16,820 nt of DNA from an uncultured Prevotella sp. (GTDB taxonomy: Bacteria; Bacteroidota; Bacteroidia; Bacteroidales; Bacteroidaceae): the NCBI GenBank assembly GCA_938018155.1, contig CALIIG010000004.1, forward strand, positions 1 to 16,820, in the 5' to 3' direction. Below the pieces are notes generated by a model. It worked only from the letters and a program-made list of their open reading frames with translations. It was not told the origin of the DNA and ran no database searches. This document shows positions 1 through 6,620 of this stretch, piece by piece. The stretch's first letter is position 1; each line of letters opens with the position of its first letter. The translations under genes and the position numbers were made by a program.

Positions 1-31
1 ACGGCCGTCAACAACGCTGCTGACGGCCGTC
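1..31. repeat. Palindromic hairpin repeat unit, cut by window edge
   Basis: Two copies of the self-complementary 10-mer GACGGCCGTC, the first lacking its G at the window edge, flank a 12-base centre. The arms pair over about 13 bp around the loop ACGC with one mismatch. The unit matches the one at 11627-11658 except for one base in the centre (AACAACGCTGCT against AGCAACGCTGCT). It lies downstream of the LOG-family gene. It looks like a dispersed REP-like intergenic element; its function is unknown. Confidence 0.8.
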
Positions 32-79
32 GAACAATGAGATAATCAAAACAAACGAAAGAGGAAAAGGGCCTGTTTA

Positions 80-110
80 CAAAAGAAAAAGCATTTATCC
101 GTAGGATAAA
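80..110 (-). terminator. Probable terminator of the LOG-family gene
   Basis: Read on the minus strand, TTTATCC (110-104) pairs with GGATAAA (100-94) around a 3-base loop. A T-rich run (TGCTTTTTCTTTTG) follows. It begins 7 bases after the stop codon of the gene at 117-656. The stem is short and AT-rich, so it may be weak. Confidence 0.55.
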
Positions 111-116
111 AAACAC

Positions 117-656
117 TTATTCGTAAGACGAAATAAGGTTTTTTACTTCATCAATGCTGCTTGCAATGCTGATTATTTCGCACCATTGTCCTCGAATCAT
201 GCCTTGTGCCTGAAGCGAATCGAGCAACAAGGCCAGCGAATCCCAGCAGCCATTGAGGTTAAAAACAATCATCGGCTTACGATGATAACCTATGGTACGG
301 GCGGCCGCTACCGTAAAAATTTCGTCCAAAGTACCTATGCCTCCTGGCAAAGCAAGGCAAATATCGCTCTGCGATAACATCAGTTCCTTACGGTCGGAAA
401 GGTTTTCACAAGGTATGTTAACATCAATATCGTCAGCAACTCGTCCCGAAGAGGCCAGTATACGAGGCACAACACCTATCGTCATACCGCCATGATGGTG
501 AACGGCCTGCCCTATGCAGCCCATCAGTCCGTCGTTACATCCGCCATATATTAAGGTGTGCCCCTTCTGCGCTAACCACGTACCCAGCTCCCGGGAAGCC
601 TCAAAACACGTTCTGTCAATATTGTTATTGGCTGAACAAAATACGGCTATCTTCAT
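117..656 (-). CDS. LOG-family nucleotide 5'-monophosphate phosphoribohydrolase
   Basis: This 179-residue cytoplasmic Rossmann-fold protein carries both LOG hallmarks: GGCNDGLMG (38-46) and PGGIGTLDE (104-112), plus the NLSDRKELM segment (about 86-94). Family members hydrolyse nucleoside 5'-monophosphates, including cytokinin ribotides, to free base and ribose 5-phosphate; the substrate here cannot be read from sequence. These proteins are often mislabelled lysine decarboxylase, but the PGGxGTxxE motif belongs to the phosphoribohydrolase active site. The length is normal for the short bacterial form. The start at 656 gives the typical MKIAVFCSA first strand. The gene stands alone, divergent from the SPFH operon, with its own promoter at 748-779 and a leader of about 85 bases. 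Confidence 0.9.
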   Translation of the reverse strand: MKIAVFCSANNNIDRTCFEASRELGTWLAQKGHTLIYGGCNDGLMGCIGQAVHHHGGMTIGVVPRILASSGRVADDIDVNIPCENLSDRKELMLSQSDICLALPGGIGTLDEIFTVAAARTIGYHRKPMIVFNLNGCWDSLALLLDSLQAQGMIRGQWCEIISIASSIDEVKNLISSYE

Positions 657-747
657 TTTCTTGCGATTTTATCGGTTTTTTATTACTTTGATTAGTTGTT
701 AATTTGTCATTAAAAATGGCTGATTATATACCCTTTTTTGTATCCTG

Positions 748-779
748 CAAAGATAGTAAAATGCTATAAAATCGGCAAA
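748..779 (-). promoter_or_regulatory. Bacteroidota-type promoter for the LOG-family gene
   Basis: On the minus strand TTTG (779-776) and TATCTTTG (755-748) are separated by exactly 20 bases. This matches the Bacteroidota -33/-7 consensus TTTG-N19-21-TANNTTTG fully. Transcription should start near 741, about 85 bases before the start codon. Confidence 0.75.
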
Positions 780-840
780 TAATCAACCTGCTTACATATA
801 TAAACGAACTTACGCTATCCTTACTATTTTAACGTTTTTC

Positions 841-872
841 TTTGTCATTTCCAATGCAAATTCCTATTTTTG
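841..872 (+). promoter_or_regulatory. Bacteroidota-type promoter for the SPFH operon
   Basis: TTTG (841-844), 20 bases, then TATTTTTG (865-872) is a full match to the Bacteroidota -33/-7 consensus. Transcription should begin near 878-880, leaving a leader of about 70 bases before the ATG at 948. It lies about 60 bases from the divergent promoter of the LOG-family gene, with an AT-rich stretch between them. Confidence 0.78.
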
Positions 873-947
873 CAATAATATATTACAATAGCATGTTCGC
901 CGTATAAAGGCAATTGAGAAATTATAACCCTTATATATCATTACAAC

Positions 948-1931
948 ATGGGACTTAAAGACTTATTCAGACGTCAGCTTCGCACTGTTATTGAATGGAA
1001 AGAACAAGATGCCAACTTGCTTTTTCATTTGGCAAACACCTCTACTGATGAGATTAAAAACGCCAGCAAACTCATCGTTGCCCCCGGCCAGGGCTGTATT
1101 ATAGTGTATGACGGCGTTGTAAAAGGCACGTTAACCGAACCGGGTATTTACAACATGGAAACGGATAACCACCCGTTTATTACCACGTTACTGAACTTAG
1201 CGCAGCAGGGTGATAGCGAACACAAAATGCGTTTTTACTTTTTTCGTACAGCCGAAATGGTTAACGTGTTGTGGGGTACGCCTTCTCCCGTAAAGTATAT
1301 TGAGCCTGATTATAAGATTCCTGTGGCGTTAGGGGTTCGCGGCAACTTCTCAATCAGGATAGCTGATGCAGCTCAAATGTTCACAACCCTGTTGGGAACG
1401 GTAGGCGATTACACCACCAATGATGCACAAAGCCTTGTGGCATCGCGTATCGTAGCACCGCTAACATCGTTCCTTGCAGCCCAAGCCTATCCCTATCGTG
1501 AGGTAGACAGCCACCTGATGGAGATGTCGACCGACCTGAAACTGCGTACAAGCGCAGAGCTTTTACGCTTGGGTTTAGAGCTGACCGACTTCAGGATTGA
1601 TGGCGTTACCTTCGATGACGAAACCATAGAACGTATAGGACGCGTGGCCGATATGACTGCAGAGAAACGTGCTGCCGAAGAAGTTGACCTCGATTATGCA
1701 GGTATGCAGAAGCTCGCTGCGCTGCGCGATGCCGCCCGCAACGAAGGCGGACTGGCTGGTGCAGGGCTGCAATTGGGTGCCGGTGTGCAGTTGGCCAAGG
1801 ACATTTTCAAGAACGAAAAGGACGAAGACCCCGCTACACGTTTGCGCGCACTGAAAGTATTGTTTGACGAAAAGCTTATCAGCGAAGAAGAATACGAAAA
1901 GAAAAAGAACGAAATACTGTCGAAAATATGA
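948..1931 (+). CDS. SPFH-domain protein with C-terminal SHOCT domain (YdjI-like)
   Basis: This 327-residue protein has no signal peptide or clear membrane helix. Its N-terminal half resembles the SPFH group often labelled virion core protein/YdjI, with the SKLIVAPGQGCIIVYDGVV strand region at about 41-59. An Ala/Glu-rich helical part (about 237-265) and a Gly/Ala-rich linker follow. Residues 294-327 form a SHOCT domain (LRALKVLFDEKLISEEEYEKK). Bacillus YdjI is an SPFH protein that helps place PspA at the membrane; that parallel is inferred here. It differs from YdjI in lacking a C-terminal zinc ribbon, which instead lies in the third gene of this operon. It is the first gene of a four-gene operon, and its stop overlaps the next start as ATGA, suggesting coupled translation and stoichiometric production. 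Confidence 0.82.
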   Translation: MGLKDLFRRQLRTVIEWKEQDANLLFHLANTSTDEIKNASKLIVAPGQGCIIVYDGVVKGTLTEPGIYNMETDNHPFITTLLNLAQQGDSEHKMRFYFFRTAEMVNVLWGTPSPVKYIEPDYKIPVALGVRGNFSIRIADAAQMFTTLLGTVGDYTTNDAQSLVASRIVAPLTSFLAAQAYPYREVDSHLMEMSTDLKLRTSAELLRLGLELTDFRIDGVTFDDETIERIGRVADMTAEKRAAEEVDLDYAGMQKLAALRDAARNEGGLAGAGLQLGAGVQLAKDIFKNEKDEDPATRLRALKVLFDEKLISEEEYEKKKNEILSKI

Positions 1932-2266
1932 AAAAAATATTAGTTGTAGCGGGTGCCACACTGACGGTTAACCTGCTCGCTGGCTTGCTGCTGTCGTTCT
2001 ATCCATGGACTAACGTGTGTTTCACAAGCGTGGCCATATTAGTGAATACACTGTTTATGGCGTTGCTGTTTGGCTGTAATGCCGAAAGCACACACCGCTT
2101 AAGTCTTGGCATAGTTTACCTTATTGTAGGAGTATTTGAATATTTCAGTGGTTTGTTTGCCCCGTCGCTTCTGCAGAATAACTGGTGGATAATAACGTTT
2201 ATAGTGCTTACAGCCATACAGGTTGTGCTTACGTTTCTCGCCATTCACTATGCAAAGAAACCATAA
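1928..2266 (+). CDS. Small four-helix inner-membrane protein, unrecognised family
   Basis: This 112-residue, very hydrophobic protein has about four predicted transmembrane segments near residues 4-24, 27-50, 58-78 and 86-108, joined by short loops, and ends in a basic tail (HYAKKP). No enzymatic motif is seen. Its start codon overlaps the stop of the SPFH gene (ATGA), and its stop lies 11 bases before the next start, so it is almost surely co-translated with its neighbours. By position it is the counterpart of the small membrane partner of SPFH proteins such as Bacillus YdjH, but no sequence similarity is claimed. A likely role, by inference only, is to anchor the SPFH protein at the inner membrane. 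Confidence 0.75.
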   Translation: MKKILVVAGATLTVNLLAGLLLSFYPWTNVCFTSVAILVNTLFMALLFGCNAESTHRLSLGIVYLIVGVFEYFSGLFAPSLLQNNWWIITFIVLTAIQVVLTFLAIHYAKKP

Positions 2267-2277
2267 CCCCACAAGCA

Positions 2278-3648
2278 ATGTCTACACAAATAAAAGCAAT
2301 AAAATGCCCGAGCTGCGGCAGTGAGAAGCACATTGACCTTGGCGATAGTCACTTTCGCTGCAAAAACTGTGGTACGGAATTTTATATTGACGATGACGAT
2401 ATAACGATAAACGTCAACCATCATATCGATTTTGGCGGAAATTCGTTTGACCAAAGTAAGAAAGTTATAAGTATTTTTGGGCTGGCTATAATCGTTGGAA
2501 CAATATTATTATTCTTTCTTTTCACCACTATCTCAATCTTCAGCCATCATGATGACGACATAAACAGTTCGTATTTATCGGGCGGTGATTCAATCAATGT
2601 GGAAGAGGACTACAAGTTTATCATCCCCATGCACCATGGAAAAGACATTTGTTTCTTTTACCTTACAAGGCGACGGTATAATATTTATGGTGATACCTTG
2701 CCCAAATTTAAAAATGGTTACTATTACGGATTTATTGATTCGAAGAGCGGTAAGGTGCTAAAAGATGCGCTTTTCTATAAAACAACCGACAACGGAAGCT
2801 CCGAATCGTTCAGGCCTTCAGATGCCGACATCAGCTATTTCTATCAGGCAAAGAAGTGGTATATGGTTATTCCCGACCATTATATCTACGAAATTAACCC
2901 CAATGCACTTACTGTACGCGACGCCGCAAAAGCATTTTTTGCCAACAAACCTGCCATGGACACCGGGCTTTCTATGGCTTCGCTCATTAACCATAACCTT
3001 GGAGAGGGATTCATTGTAACCAATAACCTGGGCATTCCATATTATTATTTCCCTGCCACAAACCGCTTATACACGAAAGATGCCTTTGAATATGCTAAGC
3101 ATCTGCCGCCTTCAGAACTTGGAAACGAGCTGCGCGACAGTGTATCTTTCCATATACAGGAACAAAATATTAACCCAAATTTATCGCGGGGTGGGCGGTA
3201 CAGGCTGTGGCGTGTGCACATAAAGTTTCATCTTGGAGACCCACAAGACGCCAACTATTTCCCGTCGGACATGAAGGGTTGTTGGAACGACGACCACCGT
3301 TTAGTAAGTTATGAGCCAGCTACGGAATGGTTTACGGCATTCGATTGTAAAATAATTTATCGAGATTCGAAGTATATTTTATTAATGTATTACCCTACAA
3401 TATCGAGAGAAGCCAAAACGGTTGTACAGCTCCGAAGCACTAATGGTGAGATATTATGGACGAAAGCATTGGACGATCGTATTTATTTGGGGGTTGTTGC
3501 ACGCGACAAAGCAAACTTTTGGATGAAACTATATCCCCAAAATCCCGTAAGTCTGAAAACCGATTACTGTTATAGTATGAGTTTGAAAGACGGCAAATTC
3601 CAACGGCATTACTATTTCCCCATTGAATATTCTGTGTCTAAAAAATGA
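2278..3648 (+). CDS. Zinc-ribbon protein with single membrane anchor and large outer domain
   Basis: This 456-residue protein has an N-terminal zinc ribbon with CPSC (C10, C13) and CKNC (C28, C31), an acidic stretch, one transmembrane helix at about 63-88, and about 365 residues of beta-rich, aromatic-rich sequence. KK at 61-62 before the helix and an Asp-rich stretch after it suggest a cytoplasmic ribbon and a periplasmic domain. The outer domain was not recognised; two segments (FIDSKSGKVLKDAL and LRSTNGEILWTKAL) look like blades of a PQQ/WD-like propeller, which is tentative. The start at 2278 is chosen because the ribbon follows at once and it lies 11 bases after the preceding stop; an upstream in-frame ATG at 2185 would overlap the previous gene by 82 bases and add residues unlike a ribbon. 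The stop overlaps the next ATG (ATGA). Confidence 0.78.
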   Translation: MSTQIKAIKCPSCGSEKHIDLGDSHFRCKNCGTEFYIDDDDITINVNHHIDFGGNSFDQSKKVISIFGLAIIVGTILLFFLFTTISIFSHHDDDINSSYLSGGDSINVEEDYKFIIPMHHGKDICFFYLTRRRYNIYGDTLPKFKNGYYYGFIDSKSGKVLKDALFYKTTDNGSSESFRPSDADISYFYQAKKWYMVIPDHYIYEINPNALTVRDAAKAFFANKPAMDTGLSMASLINHNLGEGFIVTNNLGIPYYYFPATNRLYTKDAFEYAKHLPPSELGNELRDSVSFHIQEQNINPNLSRGGRYRLWRVHIKFHLGDPQDANYFPSDMKGCWNDDHRLVSYEPATEWFTAFDCKIIYRDSKYILLMYYPTISREAKTVVQLRSTNGEILWTKALDDRIYLGVVARDKANFWMKLYPQNPVSLKTDYCYSMSLKDGKFQRHYYFPIEYSVSKK

Positions 3649-4421
3649 AACATTTCATCATTCTTATCATGCTTCTGCTACCCCTTTCGGGATGGTCACA
3701 GATAAAAAAGTTTGAGGATCATTACGAAGATGGAACACTACTTGTATCGGGTTTCAAGGATAAGAAAACAGGAAAGCGCGAAGGTCATTGGATAGTCTAT
3801 GCACAAGATGGCGGCCGAATAGAGGAGTGTGACTATAAAAACGGATTGGAAGAGGGGCTTCTTATAGAATATAATGCCTATAATAGGGTAAGTGCTATTA
3901 CCGAATACCATCACGGTAAGAAAGAAGGGAAAAGCATTTTATATCATGTTCCCATGTACGATACAGAAAAAGAATGGATAGAAAGCACCGAAACGTATCG
4001 AAATGATAAGCTCGAAGGCATGAAATATACGTATGATGAGAAAGGCAATATCATACAGCGAAGCAGGATGAGTAAAGGCCAAATGATAACCGATACCATC
4101 ATCCGAAAAAACGAAATAGCCTATGCACACATAGAGTATTCAGAAGCAAGGCCCGAGGGTCTTTACGTAATTGATAAGGTTATATCATTAAAAAAGGATG
4201 ACCCTTACGACAAAAATACAGCTTCGGCAGGCAATAAACATAGCACAACTGCAACAGAAAGGAAACGAAATTCTTCCACACGAAACAACCGTTCAGCGGG
4301 TTCGGGGAGGAAGACGGCATCAGTAAAGCCAAAGGTTTCCAAGCCTGAGCCGAGACCAAAAGCTCCTAAACATAAGCCCCGTATGCACGTAGATGCCAAC
4401 GGTACTATTGTATACGATTAA
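3645..4421 (+). CDS. Exported MORN_2 (YwqK-like) repeat protein with basic tail
   Basis: This 258-residue protein begins with a signal peptide (about 1-19, ending near GWSQ) and no lipobox cysteine. Residues about 25-140 carry MORN_2-type repeats, with G-x-x-E-G cores such as GKREGHWIVY, GLEEGLLIEY and GKKEGKSILYH. The last 70 residues are low-complexity, rich in Lys, Arg, Ser, Thr and Pro, and end in VDANGTIVYD. Databases often name such proteins YwqK-family antitoxin; no toxin gene lies beside it, so that label is not adopted. It is the last gene of the SPFH operon, starts inside the preceding stop codon and is followed by a strong terminator. A periplasmic or outer-membrane-facing role is inferred from the signal peptide. 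The basic tail could bind anionic polymer or surface. Confidence 0.8.
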   Translation: MKHFIILIMLLLPLSGWSQIKKFEDHYEDGTLLVSGFKDKKTGKREGHWIVYAQDGGRIEECDYKNGLEEGLLIEYNAYNRVSAITEYHHGKKEGKSILYHVPMYDTEKEWIESTETYRNDKLEGMKYTYDEKGNIIQRSRMSKGQMITDTIIRKNEIAYAHIEYSEARPEGLYVIDKVISLKKDDPYDKNTASAGNKHSTTATERKRNSSTRNNRSAGSGRKTASVKPKVSKPEPRPKAPKHKPRMHVDANGTIVYD

Positions 4422-4448
4422 GAAATATAACTTTTTTATGTTATGATG

Positions 4449-4483
4449 GCAGTGGCTTCACACGATAAACCACTGCTTTTTTT
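4449..4483 (+). terminator. Rho-independent terminator of the SPFH operon
   Basis: GCAGTGG (4449-4455) pairs with CCACTGC (4470-4476) and is followed at once by seven T. It lies 28 bases after the stop codon of the MORN-repeat gene and separates the operon from the helicase gene. Confidence 0.85.
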
Positions 4484-4545
4484 ATCTTCGGTAAATCATA
4501 ACAGCAACGTCAAATCGCTATAAAAAGCCGTTTTTTACACCTTTA

Positions 4546-4578
4546 TTGCGCCATTATCAATACTTTATCGTACCTTTG
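4546..4578 (+). promoter_or_regulatory. Probable promoter of the DEAD-box helicase gene
   Basis: TACCTTTG (4571-4578) matches the -7 consensus TANNTTTG. A TTG at 4546-4548, 22 bases upstream, is a plausible -33 element at a spacing slightly longer than usual. The start site would be near 4584, giving a leader of about 75 bases. Confidence 0.6.
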
Positions 4579-4588
4579 CAACGAAAAG

Positions 4589-4628
4589 GGGACCCGACGA
4601 AAACGGCAGGGCGTTTTAAAGAAGTCCC
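4589..4628 (+). promoter_or_regulatory. Structured 5' leader of the helicase mRNA
   Basis: GGGAC (4589-4593) pairs with GTCCC (4624-4628). Inside, AAAACG (4600-4605) pairs with CGTTTT (4612-4617) around the loop GCAGGG. This nested structure lies just after the predicted transcription start and about 30 bases before the start codon. RNA-helicase genes are often controlled through leader structures during cold shock; that role is inferred here. No known riboswitch class was recognised. Confidence 0.4.
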
Positions 4629-4659
4629 TACGGTTTACTTATTTTAATTACATTTATTT

Positions 4660-6534
4660 TTGAAAACATTTGAAGAATTAGGCGTTAACGAGGCCATTCG
4701 TGACGCCATTGTAGAACTGGGATTCGAACACCCTATGCCAGTTCAGGAAGAGGTTATACCTTATTTATTGGGTGAAAACAACGATGTTATTGCTCTGGCA
4801 CAGACGGGAACGGGAAAGACCGCCGCTTATGGCATTCCGGTTTTACAGAAGACTGATGCCACGATTAAAACAACACAAGCACTTATTTTAAGCCCTACAC
4901 GTGAGCTTTGCCTGCAAATTGCCGACGACTTAAAGAGCTTTGGCAAGAACATCAACGGGCTTCACATTGTGGCAGTATACGGTGGAGCATCCATCTCTAC
5001 ACAAATTAACGAACTGCGTCACGGTGCACAAATCATCGTTGCAACGCCCGGACGCCTCATCGATTTGATGGAACGGAAGGTCGTTAAGCTCGAAAACGTG
5101 AAAAATATAGTGCTTGATGAGGCCGACGAAATGCTGAACATGGGATTCTCTGATTCCATAAACACGATATTTGAAGCCGCTCCGGCCGACAGGAATACAT
5201 TGCTGTTTTCGGCAACAATGAGCAAGGAGATTGAGAAAATAGCCAAAAGTTATCTTACCAATTATAAAGAAATTGTCGTTGGTTCGCGCAATGAGGGAGC
5301 CGAAAATGTCAATCATATTTACTACCTTGTGAATGCAAAGGACAAGTATCTTGCCCTTAAGCGCATCGCTGACTTCTATCCTCGTATCTTCGCTATTATA
5401 TTTTGTCGCACGAAAATAGAAACGCAAGAGATAGCTGACAAGCTGATTAAGGACGGCTATAACGCGGAAGCACTGCACGGTGACCTCAGTCAGCAGCAAC
5501 GAGACTTGACTATGCAGAAGTTCAGACAGCACACAATACAACTGCTTGTGGCAACTGACGTAGCGGCAAGAGGCTTGGATGTGGACGACCTTACGCATGT
5601 CATTAACTACGGTTTGCCCGATGACGTTGAGAATTATACCCACCGTTCGGGCCGGACAGGGCGCGCAGGCAAGAAGGGTACTTCAATATCGATTATTCAT
5701 TCACGTGAGAAATCGAAGGTCCGTAACATTGAAAAGATCATCGGTAAAGACTTTGTCGACGGCACATTACCTACTCCGGAGGAGATTTGTAAAAAGCAAC
5801 TGTACAAGGTAATGGACGATATTATGAAGACAGATGTGGACGAAGAGCAGATCGAACCGTACATGAAGGACATCGATCGCCAGTTTGAGTATATCGACAA
5901 AGAGGATATTATTAAGAAGATGGTGACGATAACGTTCGGCCGTTTCCTTGATTATTACAAGAATGCACCGCAAATTCTGAAGCCCTCTGCAAAGCGGGGC
6001 GAACGGGGAGAGCGTGGTGAGCGCGGAACATCGGGCAATAGAAGGTCGAGGAAAACAGAAGCAGGGTATCGCCGTTTGTTCATAAATTTAGGCAAACAAG
6101 ACGGTTTTTATCCCGGCGAGATCATGCAATTTATGAACCGTCACATCCATGGTCGTCAGGCAATAGGTCATATTGACCTGCTCCAAAGGTTCAGTTATAT
6201 CGAGGTTCCTGAAAACGACGCCGATAAAGTAATGCGTTCTTTGAACGGAACAAGCTACAAAGGACGCGAAATTCGTTGCAATGACGCCGACGAAGGAGGA
6301 CGCCGACGCGACACGAAAAGCTCGCGAGGCTCATCGCGTAACAACGAAAACGGAGGCCGGCGCAACCGTTCTTCACGCTCGCCGAAAGCGAAAAAGGATT
6401 TCATTAACGATGATGTTCGCCATGGAAAAGACGATTGGAAGGCCCTGATGCAAGGCAAACCGTTCAAACTTAAAGGCGATGAGCCCGACTTTTCAGAGGA
6501 GGGTTGGGCACGCCGCAGGCCGAAAAAGAAATAA
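4660..6534 (+). CDS. DEAD-box RNA helicase with DbpA-type RNA-binding domain
   Basis: This 624-residue ATP-dependent RNA helicase shows the complete motif set: Q motif (FEELGV at 4-9, PMPVQ at 25-29), motif I AQTGTGKT (47-54), PTREL (79-83), TPGR (129-132), DEAD (153-156), SAT (184-186), VATDVAARGLD (297-307) and HRSGRTGRAG (328-337). A linker with GERGERGERG (447-456) leads to a DbpA/CsdA-like RNA-binding domain (about 469-541) and a basic Arg/Ser-rich tail. DeaD/DbpA-type enzymes act in ribosome assembly and cold adaptation; which of these applies here is not decided. The start is TTG at 4660: it gives the MKTFEELGV opening familiar in Bacteroidota homologues, and no in-frame ATG lies nearby. 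The gene is monocistronic, with its own promoter and terminator. Confidence 0.93.
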   Translation: MKTFEELGVNEAIRDAIVELGFEHPMPVQEEVIPYLLGENNDVIALAQTGTGKTAAYGIPVLQKTDATIKTTQALILSPTRELCLQIADDLKSFGKNINGLHIVAVYGGASISTQINELRHGAQIIVATPGRLIDLMERKVVKLENVKNIVLDEADEMLNMGFSDSINTIFEAAPADRNTLLFSATMSKEIEKIAKSYLTNYKEIVVGSRNEGAENVNHIYYLVNAKDKYLALKRIADFYPRIFAIIFCRTKIETQEIADKLIKDGYNAEALHGDLSQQQRDLTMQKFRQHTIQLLVATDVAARGLDVDDLTHVINYGLPDDVENYTHRSGRTGRAGKKGTSISIIHSREKSKVRNIEKIIGKDFVDGTLPTPEEICKKQLYKVMDDIMKTDVDEEQIEPYMKDIDRQFEYIDKEDIIKKMVTITFGRFLDYYKNAPQILKPSAKRGERGERGERGTSGNRRSRKTEAGYRRLFINLGKQDGFYPGEIMQFMNRHIHGRQAIGHIDLLQRFSYIEVPENDADKVMRSLNGTSYKGREIRCNDADEGGRRRDTKSSRGSSRNNENGGRRNRSSRSPKAKKDFINDDVRHGKDDWKALMQGKPFKLKGDEPDFSEEGWARRRPKKK

Positions 6535-6542
6535 CCATACGT

Positions 6543-6584
6543 GCAAAGTTCACGACAATTATGTTGGCGAACTTTGCTCTTTCT
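6543..6584 (+). terminator. Terminator of the helicase gene
   Basis: GCAAAGTTC (6543-6551) pairs perfectly with GAACTTTGC (6569-6577) around a 17-base loop, followed by TCTTTCTT. It begins 8 bases after the helicase stop codon. Confidence 0.7.
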
Positions 6585-6620
6585 TATAATATTACATAAA
6601 AACAACCTAAATTTTTCAAC

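Noticed and set aside
117-656. Lysine decarboxylase annotation for the LOG-family gene
   Set aside because: The PGGxGTxxE motif belongs to the LOG phosphoribohydrolases; no pyridoxal-phosphate decarboxylase features are present.
2185-2277. Upstream start for the zinc-ribbon gene
   Set aside because: It would overlap the four-helix gene by 82 bases and add residues unlike the family; 2278 is 11 bases after that gene's stop and leads directly into the zinc ribbon.
3645-4421. Antitoxin of a toxin-antitoxin pair (YwqK label)
   Set aside because: It has a signal peptide, no toxin gene lies next to it, and it is the last gene of the SPFH operon.
4930-5643. 237-codon open frame on the minus strand inside the helicase gene
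   Set aside because: It is antisense to conserved helicase motifs, shows no recognisable domain and has no promoter; it is a shadow of the real gene.
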